Notes under the pieces: generated by a model | Databases searched by the model: none | Told to the model about the DNA's origin: nothing | Seen by the model: the letters and a program-made list of their open reading frames with translations, nothing else | Source of the DNA: Arthrobacter_J sp038199985 | GTDB lineage: Bacteria; Actinomycetota; Actinomycetes; Actinomycetales; Micrococcaceae | Assembly (NCBI GenBank): GCA_038199985.1 | Contig: JBBPYK010000131.1 | Span: 7,943 to 71,942 of the forward strand | Length of the DNA: 64,000 nucleotides | Direction of reading: 5' to 3' | Position numbers and translations under genes: made by a program | Part shown: positions 50,092 through 59,285 of the stretch, piece by piece | Numbering within the stretch: position 1 is the stretch's first letter | How the letters are laid out: each line of letters starts with the position of its first letter

Positions 50092-52572
50092 CTACTGCGC
50101 AGCAAGCCCCTCCACCGGCGAGAGCTTCGCTGCACGGCGGGCCGGGAGCACCGAGGCCAGGAGCCCGGCGACGACGGCGACCGCCAGCACCGCGACCAGC
50201 TGCAGCCACGGGATTGAGGGCTCCACGATAGCGAACGAGCCGAGAGCAGCCTCCGCCCCGAGCCACCCATAGACGGAGCCCAACACGCAACCGATGAGCG
50301 CCGCGACACCGGCGATCAGCACGGCTTCCACAGCGAGCATGCCGCGAAGCTGTCCTCGGGTGAGACCGAGCGCTCGCAGGAGGGACGATTCCCGGGTGCG
50401 CTCCAACACGGACAGGGACAGCGTGTTTGCCACACCGATCAGTGCAATCAGCACCGCGATGGCGAGTAGCCCGGTCACGACCAGCAGCAGAACGTCGATG
50501 ATCTGGTTGAACGTGGCTCGTTCAATGGCGGCGCCGCTGACTTGGTATTCGTTGACGCCGAGTTGTTCCACCAGCTCGCTGCGGAGGTCCATGATGGCGG
50601 CTGCGTCGAGGGAATCATCGACGCCGACCCAGATTTCGCCGGGCATGTCGGCGGGCACGCCACCTAGTTGCTCGGCGGTTGCGGTGGTCATCAGTGGAGT
50701 GAAGTTGGGAGTGTCCATTTGGGTCACTGGGAGGGTGACGCTTGTGGTTGCGCCGGTAACCGTGATTTGTGATTCAGGGAAGCCCCGCGGTACCAACACC
50801 ATCCCGTCGGTGAGCGGCGCGGAGTCATCCCGTAGCACTGAAGCGATGTCCGTTGCGGATCCGGAGTAGACGGGCATTCCGTCATTCGAGGAACCGGCTG
50901 AGGTAAGGACTGCAGTTGACATGACGCCGTCGAGGTTCAGAGCTTGTTGAGCTGCAGCCAGCTCATTCTCGACTCCGCTGATGGACAGGTCTACTGGGTA
51001 GGTTCCGGCAAGGTCTTGGGTGAACGAGTGTCTTGAGGTTTGTGCGCCGGTCATCATCATGGTCACCAGAGTGACGCCCACGAGGAGAGCCGTGGCGGTG
51101 GCTGTGGTTCGGCCTGGGTTGCGGATGGCGTTGACGGCTGCGAGTTTCCCTGGGACACCCAGGGGAGCCGCGGCCCGGCCGAACACGGAGACGAGCGTGG
51201 GGACAAACAACCCTGCACACAGGAGAATCCCAAGGAAGGAGAGTATCCCGCCCGGCAAAGCCACCAGCAAAGCAGAAGTCGCTGCACCGTAAACGAGAAG
51301 GCCGGTGCCGATGAAAGTGAGAAATAGTCCTATGCTCAGTCGAATCCGTCCACGCTTGTTCTGTAGGCCTGTTTCTTCGGCGGGACGCAGCGCTGCAAGA
51401 GGCGCGACGGCGGTGGCGGCACTGGCGGGTAGGTAGGCGGCTACGAGGGTCATGACGAGGCCAACGCTGATTCCGGTGGCAACGGCCGACGCCGGAATGG
51501 CCAGGGTAGCGAATTCCGTATCGGGGTTCTGCGCCACCCACCCGACGAGTAGCGCCATGACACCGGCGGCCAGCAGCACGCCCAAGATGGATGACACTAA
51601 TCCGACGATCGTGGCCTCAATGAGCACGGAGTTGCGGATCTGTTTCCGGTCGGCTCCGATGCAGCGCAGCAGTCCGAGTTCGCGGGTGCGCTGGGCCACG
51701 AGCACGGAGAACGTGTTGGAGATGACGAGGGCGGTCACCAGAATGGCAACGATGGAAAACGCCAGCAGGACGACGGTGAGCTGATCCTGGCCTCCGGAGA
51801 GAGCCGCGACATCGACGAGCGTCTGCTCTTCCGCGGTGAGTACGGTAGCGCCATTGGCACCGTTGGCTGCGAGCGCGGCGGTTACGGCCGACGTCGTCGC
51901 CTCCAGATCAGCGCCGTCAGCCAGTTTCAGTTGTGCGCTTTGGGCGAGTGCGCCCGGTCCGGTCACGGCCGAAATCAGTTCATCCGTTGCTGCGATCTGT
52001 ACCGCGCCGGCCATGTAGGGCTGCGCGGACGGGATGGTGATTCCGGTGATGAGCACGTCGCGGGTGGGGGCAGCGTCTGGGGATGAACCGTCGGTGAGCG
52101 CCGATTCAGCAGAAGGTGCCAGACCGAGTTTCACGGTGTCTCCGATCCCCAGTCCCAGGTCCTCGGAGGACTTGGAGTCAATGGTGACCCCGCTTGCCGC
52201 TGTAGGAAATTTGCCGGTCGTCAGTGCAGTCGGTTCCATCGATGGCACGGGGGAGAGGCTCTGGAGCAGCGCGAAGGTGGTGGTGTTTCCCGAGGTCAGC
52301 GGCGCGTCTGCTGTCCGCAGGGCGTACGTCCCGGAGACACCGTCTACGGCAGCAACAGCGGCGAGGGCGTCCTCGGGCACGCCGTCCATCGAGTTGATGA
52401 TCAGGTCTGCTTTGGCGTAGGTGGCACCGATGCTGTTCTTCAGGGATGCCGTTGTTGTGCCGCCAACCATGAGAGTTGCAGACAGGAAGCCTACGCCGAG
52501 GATGACGGCGAGCGCCACAGCCAGGAAGCGTCGATAGTGGGTTTTGAGTTGGGAGAGAGCTATTTGCAACAT
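50092..52572 (-). CDS. FtsX-type ABC exporter permease
   Basis: 826 residues with MacB/FtsX architecture: N-terminal helix (about 13-35), a large extracytoplasmic domain, a three-helix FtsX block near 270-390, further helices, a second extracytoplasmic domain (~500-680) and a C-terminal FtsX block (~690-815). Such exporters act mechanically on envelope substrates or expel peptides, lipids or antibiotics. The ATPase gene precedes it by 5 bp, and a histidine kinase/response regulator pair lies upstream. Confidence 0.92.
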   Translation of the reverse strand: MLQIALSQLKTHYRRFLAVALAVILGVGFLSATLMVGGTTTASLKNSIGATYAKADLIINSMDGVPEDALAAVAAVDGVSGTYALRTADAPLTSGNTTTFALLQSLSPVPSMEPTALTTGKFPTAASGVTIDSKSSEDLGLGIGDTVKLGLAPSAESALTDGSSPDAAPTRDVLITGITIPSAQPYMAGAVQIAATDELISAVTGPGALAQSAQLKLADGADLEATTSAVTAALAANGANGATVLTAEEQTLVDVAALSGGQDQLTVVLLAFSIVAILVTALVISNTFSVLVAQRTRELGLLRCIGADRKQIRNSVLIEATIVGLVSSILGVLLAAGVMALLVGWVAQNPDTEFATLAIPASAVATGISVGLVMTLVAAYLPASAATAVAPLAALRPAEETGLQNKRGRIRLSIGLFLTFIGTGLLVYGAATSALLVALPGGILSFLGILLCAGLFVPTLVSVFGRAAAPLGVPGKLAAVNAIRNPGRTTATATALLVGVTLVTMMMTGAQTSRHSFTQDLAGTYPVDLSISGVENELAAAQQALNLDGVMSTAVLTSAGSSNDGMPVYSGSATDIASVLRDDSAPLTDGMVLVPRGFPESQITVTGATTSVTLPVTQMDTPNFTPLMTTATAEQLGGVPADMPGEIWVGVDDSLDAAAIMDLRSELVEQLGVNEYQVSGAAIERATFNQIIDVLLLVVTGLLAIAVLIALIGVANTLSLSVLERTRESSLLRALGLTRGQLRGMLAVEAVLIAGVAALIGCVLGSVYGWLGAEAALGSFAIVEPSIPWLQLVAVLAVAVVAGLLASVLPARRAAKLSPVEGLAAQ

Positions 52573-52577
52573 GGTCT

Positions 52578-53357
52578 TCAGGCCCCCAACCCCGCCAGGG
52601 CGGCGAGGACGTCGTCGGCCGTTGGGTTGGCGAGTTCACCGGCGAGCGCGCCGTCGTTCATGAGGACCACGCGATCGGCGTAGGAGGCGGCAACGGGGTC
52701 GTGGGTAACCATGATGATGCTCTGTCCCATTTCGGCGGAGCTGCGACGCAGGAGGGAGAGGACTTCGGCGCCGGAGCGTGAGTCGAGGTTGCCCGTGGGT
52801 TCGTCTCCGAAGATGACGTCCGGTCGGGTCAGGAGCGCACGGGCGACGGCGACGCGTTGCTGCTGTCCGCCGGAAAGTTCGTGCGGTTTGTGGGCCAGTC
52901 GGTCGGTGAGGCCCAGAGTGGTGGTGATGTAGGTGAACCATTCTTTGTCCACTGAGGTGTTGGCCAGTGAGACGGGCAGGGTGATGTTCTGTTCGGCGGT
53001 CAGAGTGGGGACGAGGTTGAAGGATTGGAACACAAAGCCGATGCGGGTACGTCGTAGTCGAGTCAGCTCGGCGTCTTTGAGCGCGGTTATCTCGGTATCG
53101 CCGATGTGGATGGTCCCGCCGTCGGCGTTGTCGAGGCCAGCCAGACAGTGCATCAGCGTGGACTTACCGGAGCCAGAGGGCCCCATGATGGCGGTGAAGC
53201 GGCCGCGTTCAAAGCTGAGGTCGATGCTCTTCAACGCTTCAACGCGGGTTTCGCCCTTACCGTAGGTCTTAGTCAGACCCGACGTCGATACGGCGGCTGC
53301 CAGAATGGTGGACGCTCCGGGCGGAACGGTGTTGGATTCGTTCGTGAAAGTGGTCAT
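52578..53357 (-). CDS. ABC transporter ATPase (MacB/LolD type)
   Basis: 259 residues. Walker A GPSGSGKST (59-67), Q loop FVFQSFNL, signature LSGGQQQRVAVARAL, Walker B VIFGDEPTGNLDS and H loop MVTHDPVAASYADR are all intact. NxDS after Walker B and overall length are typical of the MacB/LolD exporter class. Works with the FtsX-type permease 5 bp downstream. Confidence 0.95.
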   Translation of the reverse strand: MTTFTNESNTVPPGASTILAAAVSTSGLTKTYGKGETRVEALKSIDLSFERGRFTAIMGPSGSGKSTLMHCLAGLDNADGGTIHIGDTEITALKDAELTRLRRTRIGFVFQSFNLVPTLTAEQNITLPVSLANTSVDKEWFTYITTTLGLTDRLAHKPHELSGGQQQRVAVARALLTRPDVIFGDEPTGNLDSRSGAEVLSLLRRSSAEMGQSIIMVTHDPVAASYADRVVLMNDGALAGELANPTADDVLAALAGLGA

Positions 53358-53458
53358 GAATACAGCCTAGGAAATGCACTCCTCGAGCGAATCGGCCTAT
53401 GGTCGCGATCCTTGAACTCTTGTTCTCATCCCACGGGATGAGCGTGCCGTCCTAGAAG

Positions 53459-54166
53459 TCATCCTCCGGCGGAAACAATTCCCGTTTCGTACGCTATGAC
53501 GACAGCTTGAACTCTGTCGCGGGCCTGTAATTTCGCGAGGATATGCCCCACATGCGTTTTCACCGTTGCCTCGGACAGGAACAGCATGGCCGCGATTTCT
53601 GGGTTCGATTGACCCTGCGCAATGAGGGTGAACACTTCGCGCTCGCGGGGTGTGAGGGTGGCGACGGCGGCGCTGTGCGTGTCCTTTTCGGGTGAGGGCT
53701 GGCGCAGCAGCGGTGCCACGTGTTCCAGGAGCCGGCGGGTGGTGGAGGGCGCTATGACGGCGTCGCCGCGGTGGACGGTGCGGATGGCTTCGAGCAGCTC
53801 TTCCGGGGGCGCGTCCTTGAGGAGAAATCCGCTGGCACCGGCGTGGATGGCGGCGAGCGCGTATTCGTCGAGGTCAAAGGTGGTCAGGACGACGATGCGG
53901 ACGGTTGGTTCGCCGTCGCTGGTTTCTCTGGCGTGGTCCAGGATGCGTTGGGTTGCTTCGATCCCGTCCATGCCGGGCATGCGGACGTCCATGAGAACGA
54001 CGTCGGCCCTGGTGGTGGCGAGCGACGCGACAGCTTCGGCACCGTTGCCGGCCTGGGCGACGACCTCGAGGTCCGGTTGTGAGTTGATGAGCATGCTGAA
54101 GCCGCTGCGGACCAGTTGTTGGTCATCAACGAGGGTCACCCGGATAGGTGGAGCGGGGGTGGTCAT
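53459..54166 (-). CDS. NarL/LuxR-family response regulator
   Basis: 235 residues. Receiver domain with D60 as phosphoacceptor (VVLMDVRMPGMDG), T/S in VVLTTFD and K in FLLKDAPPEEL. C-terminal LuxR helix-turn-helix LTPREREVFTLIAQGQSN followed by SEATVKTHVGHILAKL. Start ATG 54166 shares one base with the kinase stop (TGATG), with GGAGG just upstream. An ATG one codon earlier is possible. The long frame upstream lies within the kinase gene. Likely regulates the ABC exporter 101 bp downstream. Confidence 0.94.
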   Translation of the reverse strand: MTTPAPPIRVTLVDDQQLVRSGFSMLINSQPDLEVVAQAGNGAEAVASLATTRADVVLMDVRMPGMDGIEATQRILDHARETSDGEPTVRIVVLTTFDLDEYALAAIHAGASGFLLKDAPPEELLEAIRTVHRGDAVIAPSTTRRLLEHVAPLLRQPSPEKDTHSAAVATLTPREREVFTLIAQGQSNPEIAAMLFLSEATVKTHVGHILAKLQARDRVQAVVIAYETGIVSAGG

Positions 54167-55347
54167 CATGCCTCCGTATAGGGGATGAACGCTTGGACGG
54201 AGAATCCGCCGCTGCGCGCTGGTCCGGCGGTCAGGGTGCCTTCGTATAGTTTTACACGTTCGCTCATGCCGCGAATTCCTTGGCATGGGCCCGCGCTCGA
54301 GGGGTCGGGGGCGGCGCCTCGACCGTTGTCTTCGGCGTGGAGTTCAAGTCCCCGGGCAGTCCATGTCTGGGTGATGGCGGCGTGGATGTTGGGCCCGGCA
54401 TGTTTGAGGATGTTGGTGAGGGATTCCTGAATCACACGGTACGCAGTGAGCTCGGCACCCGGTGGTAGAGGTCTGCGCGGCTGTCCGTGGATGGTGAAGT
54501 GGGCGTCGAGGCCTGAGGATTTGAGCATTTCGACGAGGATGGGAATGTCCACGAGCGTGGGTAGGGGCCGGGTGGAGGAGGCTTCGTCGCCGCGTAGCAC
54601 TCCGAGTAGGCGGCGCATTTCACGCAGCGAAGCGCGGCCGGTTTCGGCGATCGTTTCCAGGGTTTGCGGTGCGACGTCGGGGTCTGCCGCGCTGGCGTAT
54701 CGGGCGCCGTCGGCCTGGGTGATGATGACGGAGAGGGAGTGCGCAATGATGTCGTGCATTTCTCGGGCAATGTGACTGCGTTCGTCTGCGGCGGCGAGAT
54801 CGCGTTCTTGTTGCCGTTCAACTTCGAGCCGATGAGTACGATCTTCAAGGGCTTGGACGATCAGGCGGCGGCTGCGGGCGAGGTCACCGAAGGCCCAGCA
54901 GGCCAGCAGCAGTGGCACGGTGAACGCGAAAATGACGATGATGACCAGCAGGTTCTGGCCGACGCCCAGAAAGCCGCCGTAGCGGGTGACCGCCATGATG
55001 ACTCCCAGGACTGATAGTCCGAGGCCGCCGAGGCTGGCCCAACGGGGACCGTACGCTGCAAGGGCATACACCACCATCGGGACACTGACCTGTGCTGGCA
55101 TGGGCTCGACGCCGATAGCCCACTGGGTAATACAGACCAGCGCGACGGCGGCCCCGGCAAGAACCGGACGGGTGCGACGCCAGGCCAAGGGGATCAACAG
55201 CCCAGCGGAGACGGCAAACTGGAGTATGTAATTCGTGGACGCATAGGGGATCAGCGCGAAGGTGAGGAAGAGAATCGTGGCAAATAGTGCGTCAACGAGC
55301 TGACGGTGATTTCCCATCCAGCGTACAAAGCGGTGGTGCAGACCCAT
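54166..55347 (-). CDS. Sensor histidine kinase (HisKA_3 family)
   Basis: 393 residues. About six membrane helices in residues 15-155 form the sensor, with little extracytoplasmic sequence, suggesting membrane-embedded sensing. Then a short coiled coil (165-190), the HisKA_3 dimer region with H198 (REMHDIIAHSLSV) and an HATPase domain (ESLTNILKHAGP, AEDNGRGAAPD, GIRGMSERVKLYEG). I use ATG 55347. GTG 55389 lacks an SD. Translationally coupled to its response regulator. Probably monitors envelope damage. Confidence 0.92.
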   Translation of the reverse strand: MGLHHRFVRWMGNHRQLVDALFATILFLTFALIPYASTNYILQFAVSAGLLIPLAWRRTRPVLAGAAVALVCITQWAIGVEPMPAQVSVPMVVYALAAYGPRWASLGGLGLSVLGVIMAVTRYGGFLGVGQNLLVIIVIFAFTVPLLLACWAFGDLARSRRLIVQALEDRTHRLEVERQQERDLAAADERSHIAREMHDIIAHSLSVIITQADGARYASAADPDVAPQTLETIAETGRASLREMRRLLGVLRGDEASSTRPLPTLVDIPILVEMLKSSGLDAHFTIHGQPRRPLPPGAELTAYRVIQESLTNILKHAGPNIHAAITQTWTARGLELHAEDNGRGAAPDPSSAGPCQGIRGMSERVKLYEGTLTAGPARSGGFSVQAFIPYTEA

Positions 55348-55440
55348 GAGGTAAAACTCTATTCCGTCATCGAGCCGTCCGGCATCCACCCACGGGTTGA
55401 GTTGCCGCTACCAACCCGTCGTCGCCCAACGCCACCATCC

Positions 55441-55517
55441 CGGCCGAGATCACCCCTGGCCCACGAAATACCCCGCGCAGGGGGTGATCTCGTCGGCTAA
55501 ACCCTGACCTCGGCCCA
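55441..55517 (-). repeat. Intergenic palindromic repeat, copy 4
   Basis: Between the kinase and leuB. Arms CGAGATCACCCCTG (55445-55458) and CAGGGGGTGATCTCG (55478-55492), with the reverse-strand flank GGGCCGAGGTCAGGGTTTAG. Same orientation as copy 3. The loop differs most from the other copies. Confidence 0.75.
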
Positions 55518-55600
55518 AGGATCAGCGGGAAAGCAGCGGGGAGCGTCCAGAATGTGGGACCGAGTGACCACGATGTGGCCGGGTTTCCTATGCTGGGGGT

Positions 55601-56653
55601 ATGAGTGCATCCATGAATCTGGCAGTTATCCCCGGCGACGGTATTGGTCCGGAGGTTATCAGCGAAGCAGTGAAGGTCCTGCGGAAGGTGACGGAAGCGG
55701 ACGGGGTGGAGCTCCAGCTCACGGAGTATCCGCTGGGGGCCGAGCACTGGCTGACCACAGGGGAGACGCTCCCAGATGAAACACTCGCCAAGTTGCGTAA
55801 CCATGACGCGATTCTGTTTGGCGCTGTGGGTGCTGCTCCTGGCGATACGCGGATCCCCTCGGGAATCATTGAGCGCGAGATGCTTCTGAAGCTACGTTTT
55901 TCCCTCGACCATTACGTGAATTTGCGTCCCTCCAAGCTCATGGCCGGCGTTGAGAGTCCGTTGGCGAATCCGGGCATCATCGACTTCGTGGTGGTGCGCG
56001 AGGGCACTGAGGGTCCCTATGTTGGCAACGGTGGCGTGCTGCGCAGCGGGACAAAGCATGAGATTGCCACCGAGGTTTCGATCAACACAGCACACGGTGT
56101 GGAGCGTGTGGTCCGTGATGCGTTCCGTCGGGCGTCGGCTCGTGAACGTCAGCACGTGACGTTGGTTCACAAGCACAATGTGCTGATTTACGCAGGCCAC
56201 CTGTGGCGGCGCACGGTGGAGGCGGTGGCGCAGGAATTCCCCGAGGTCACTCATGATTATCTCCATGTGGATGCGGCCATGATCTTCTTGGCCACCAACC
56301 CGTCGCGCTTCGATGTGATAGTGACTGACAATCTTTTTGGCGACATCATCACGGATCTTGCCGCGGCGGTGACGGGCGGTATTGGCCTGGCTGCGTCAGG
56401 GAACATCAACATGGACCGCACTGCGCCATCCATGTTTGAGCCGGTTCACGGTTCGGCTCCGGATATTGCCGGCCAGCAGAAGGCGGATCCAACGGCGGCC
56501 ATCCTCTCGGCAGCTTTGCTGCTTCACCATCTAGGGTACGACGACGCCGGCGCCCGGATTGAGGCGGCGGTCGAGAAGGATGTGGCGAACCGGGGGAGTG
56601 GGCCGCGTTCGACGTCGGAGGTTGGCGACACCATTGTCGCGGCTCTGGGGTAA
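55601..56653 (+). CDS. leuB: 3-isopropylmalate dehydrogenase
   Basis: 350 residues of the isocitrate/isopropylmalate dehydrogenase family. GDGIGPEV, RFSLDHYVNLRPSKL (substrate Arg), VREGTEGPYVGNGG, HKHNVLIYAGHLW (Lys-His) and VTDNLFGDIITDLAAAVTGGIG (metal Asp) are diagnostic; GSAPDIAGQQKADPTA binds NAD. Third enzyme of leucine synthesis. It is followed by ilvE after 93 bp. Confidence 0.95.
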   Translation: MSASMNLAVIPGDGIGPEVISEAVKVLRKVTEADGVELQLTEYPLGAEHWLTTGETLPDETLAKLRNHDAILFGAVGAAPGDTRIPSGIIEREMLLKLRFSLDHYVNLRPSKLMAGVESPLANPGIIDFVVVREGTEGPYVGNGGVLRSGTKHEIATEVSINTAHGVERVVRDAFRRASARERQHVTLVHKHNVLIYAGHLWRRTVEAVAQEFPEVTHDYLHVDAAMIFLATNPSRFDVIVTDNLFGDIITDLAAAVTGGIGLAASGNINMDRTAPSMFEPVHGSAPDIAGQQKADPTAAILSAALLLHHLGYDDAGARIEAAVEKDVANRGSGPRSTSEVGDTIVAALG

Positions 56654-56746
56654 ATATCCGGGTTCTGTGACTTAGAGTTAATAACGACCATTAACCCAAT
56701 GACCCGTTGGCGGCCATGCCGCTGTGACGGTACTCGTGGAGGAAAT

Positions 56747-57853
56747 ATGACTGCCAGTTCCCTGAAGTTCACCCAGACGTTGACTACCCATCCAAAGTCG
56801 GATGCCGAGCGCACTGAGATTTTGGCGAATCCGGGCTTTGGGGATTACTTCACGGATCACACTGCGGTGGTGGATTATTCGGTGGACGAGCACGGTCAGG
56901 GTCTCTGGTCCAACGCCAGGGTGGAGCCCTACGGGCCTATTGCTTTGGACCCGGCGGCCGCAGTGCTGCATTACGGTCAAGAAATTTTCGAGGGTTTGAA
57001 GGTTTACCGCCACGCAGATGGTTCTATCTGGACATTCCGCGCGGACAAAAATGCTGAGCGTTTGAACCGATCAGCCCGTCGGCTGGCGCTTCCCGAGCTT
57101 CCTGAGGATGTCTTCGTGGAGGCTATTCGCCAGCTCGTTGGCGCGGATCAGGATTGGGTTCCTTCGGGCGACGGGGAAGCTCTGTACCTGCGGCCGTTCA
57201 TGATCGCCACGGAGGCGTTCCTGGGTGTGCGTCCGGCGCGCGAGGTGTCTTTCCGCGTCATCGCTTCACCGGCTGGTAATTACTTTGGTGGGGAACTGAA
57301 GCCTGTTTCGATCTGGCTTTCACGTGACTATGCGCGTGCTGGCCGCGGCGGTACCGGTGCAGCCAAGTGTGGCGGCAACTATGCGGCGTCGCTGGCAGCC
57401 CAGATGGAAGCGGAGGCCCACGGCTGTAAGCAGGTACTTTTCCTGGATCAGTTCAATGACAATGCCGTTGAGGAGCTGGGCGGCATGAATGTCTTCTTTG
57501 TGTTCAAGGACGGCTCGATGGCCACGCCTGCACTGAGCGGCACCATCCTTGAGGGCGTTACCCGCGATTCAGTACTGGCGTTGGCCAGGAAGCGCGGACT
57601 CACAGTTGAAGAACGCAAGATCACGTTGGATGAATGGCGCGACGGCGTTGCCTCCGGGGACATCACCGAGGTGTTTGCTTGCGGCACAGCTGCGGTTATC
57701 ACGCCTATCGGTGAGCTCAAGGACGGCGATTCTGTCATCGGCGCTCCTGAGGCTAAAGCAGGTGATGTCACCATGTCGATCCGTGAGGAACTGCTGGGCA
57801 TCCAGACTGGTGCGGTCGAAGATGCCAATGGTTGGTTGACCCGGCTGGCTTGA
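56747..57853 (+). CDS. ilvE: Branched-chain amino-acid aminotransferase
   Basis: 368 residues, fold-type IV PLP enzyme that makes Leu, Ile and Val from their 2-oxo acids and also starts their breakdown. PLP lysine K207 (GGTGAAKCGGNYA), with FEGLKVYRHADG, NVFFVFKDG and CGTAAVITPIGEL. ATG 56747 is preceded by GGAGGAAAT. An in-frame ATG at 56699 has no SD. With leuB and ilvBNC it completes much of the branched-chain pathway in this window. Confidence 0.96.
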   Translation: MTASSLKFTQTLTTHPKSDAERTEILANPGFGDYFTDHTAVVDYSVDEHGQGLWSNARVEPYGPIALDPAAAVLHYGQEIFEGLKVYRHADGSIWTFRADKNAERLNRSARRLALPELPEDVFVEAIRQLVGADQDWVPSGDGEALYLRPFMIATEAFLGVRPAREVSFRVIASPAGNYFGGELKPVSIWLSRDYARAGRGGTGAAKCGGNYAASLAAQMEAEAHGCKQVLFLDQFNDNAVEELGGMNVFFVFKDGSMATPALSGTILEGVTRDSVLALARKRGLTVEERKITLDEWRDGVASGDITEVFACGTAAVITPIGELKDGDSVIGAPEAKAGDVTMSIREELLGIQTGAVEDANGWLTRLA

Positions 57854-57879
57854 GTTCTTCGGCCATGTAGCCTTATTCA

Positions 57880-58653
57880 ATGCGTATAGCCCGTTTTGTT
57901 GTTGATAGTGATCCTGCATTTGGTGTCGTTCAGGGAAACGATGGTGAAGAGGAGGTCTCCGTCATTAACGGAGACCCATTCTTCTCCGGAGTCCAGTTGA
58001 CCGGAGTTAAGCACAAGCTCGAAGATGTGCGGTTGTTGGCGCCGATCATTCCGCGGAGCAAGGTGGTGGGCATTGGCCGGAACTACGCCGAGCACGCTCA
58101 GGAGCTCGGCAACGAGGTTCCGCCAGCGCCGTTGATGTTCCTCAAACCGAACACCGCTGTTGTGGGCCCCGGAGATCCAGTGGTCCTCCCGTCGTTCTCT
58201 GATCAAGTCTCGTTCGAAGCAGAGCTGGCCATTGTCATTGGCCGAATCTGCAAGGACGTTCCTGCCGAACGCGTCGATGAGGTCATTTTCGGGTACACCT
58301 GCGCCAACGACTTCACGGCGAGGGACGTCCAGAAGACGGATAACCAGTGGGCCAGGGCCAAAGGCTTTGACACCTCCTGCCCCATCGGGCCGTGGATCGA
58401 GACTGAGCTAGATACCGAGAACTTGGGTATCCGCGGCTGGCTGGATGGCACGTTGACCCAGAATGGCAACACCAGCGACATGATCTGGGGTGTGAAGGAA
58501 CTTGTCTCCTACGTTTCGCAGGCCTTCACGCTGCTGCCCGGTGACCTCATCCTCACGGGCACCCCAGCCGGTGTTGGGCTAATCACTGACGGCCAGCGCT
58601 ACGAAATCGAGATCGACGGTATTGGTCGTCTCTCGAATCCCGTGCGCCGCTGA
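57880..58653 (+). CDS. Fumarylacetoacetate-hydrolase family protein
   Basis: 257 residues. Single FAH domain with IGRNYAEHAQELG, metal-site Glu in FEAELAIVIG, CANDFTARDVQ, and GDLILTGTPAGVG. Members hydrolyse or decarboxylate acylpyruvates or oxo acids (for example oxaloacetate). It follows ilvE by 26 bp. The same fold occurs in the N-terminal domain of the 7079-8536 fusion, but there is no sign the two act together. Confidence 0.9.
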   Translation: MRIARFVVDSDPAFGVVQGNDGEEEVSVINGDPFFSGVQLTGVKHKLEDVRLLAPIIPRSKVVGIGRNYAEHAQELGNEVPPAPLMFLKPNTAVVGPGDPVVLPSFSDQVSFEAELAIVIGRICKDVPAERVDEVIFGYTCANDFTARDVQKTDNQWARAKGFDTSCPIGPWIETELDTENLGIRGWLDGTLTQNGNTSDMIWGVKELVSYVSQAFTLLPGDLILTGTPAGVGLITDGQRYEIEIDGIGRLSNPVRR

Positions 58654-58675
58654 GCCGTAGAAAGCGGAGAAACAG

Positions 58676-59278
58676 ATGACGACGGCGAGTCCTGCGCCAG
58701 CACGGGTGGGATCCGCCGTCGTGCGTTTAACGCCTCCCTCAGCGGTCTGGGCGGTCGCTCTGCTTCTCAGCCCCGTCCTGGAGGATGGATGGCCCGCCAG
58801 CATCATCTGGGGCATCAGCGCCGCCGTACTTGTAGTGTTGGTTCCATGGGCCATCGTGACGTGGTTAGACCAGCGCAATGACTTACGGCGCGGCATCAAC
58901 AGGCTCGGCGCAACGCCAGTGGTGGTGGCGGCCGGCGCCCTCATGTTCATCACCCTGCGGCTAATCCGCTGGCTGGATGGACCCTTGGGGCTGGCAGCAG
59001 TGATCTTCGCGATCTTCGCAGGCTACGCCGTCGTTCTGGTTATTCAACGGCAGGTTCAGCTGGACTGGCCCATGACCACGTATGGGGGAGCAGCCGTAGT
59101 TTTTCTGCTGATGCTCGGCTGGTGGGGGCTTCCAGCGCTCGCGGTTCTTGCAGTAGCAGTGTGGGCTCGGTTTCAGGGAGAACAGAAGCCAGCACGACGA
59201 CGGCTACTGGCCGCGCTGATCACAGGAGCCATTGTCTGTGGCGGCACCTATGCGGCCTTGTTACAGGCGGTCGGCTAG
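58676..59278 (+). CDS. Polytopic membrane protein, unknown
   Basis: 200 residues with about six hydrophobic segments (near 25-42, 45-60, 80-97, 103-122, 135-160, 178-196) linked by short basic loops. No catalytic motif of a known family is visible. It starts 22 bp after the FAH gene, after GCGGAGAAACAG, so probably in the same transcript, and converges with the photolyase gene. Confidence 0.75.
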   Translation: MTTASPAPARVGSAVVRLTPPSAVWAVALLLSPVLEDGWPASIIWGISAAVLVVLVPWAIVTWLDQRNDLRRGINRLGATPVVVAAGALMFITLRLIRWLDGPLGLAAVIFAIFAGYAVVLVIQRQVQLDWPMTTYGGAAVVFLLMLGWWGLPALAVLAVAVWARFQGEQKPARRRLLAALITGAIVCGGTYAALLQAVG

Positions 59279-59285
59279 CGGCTTC

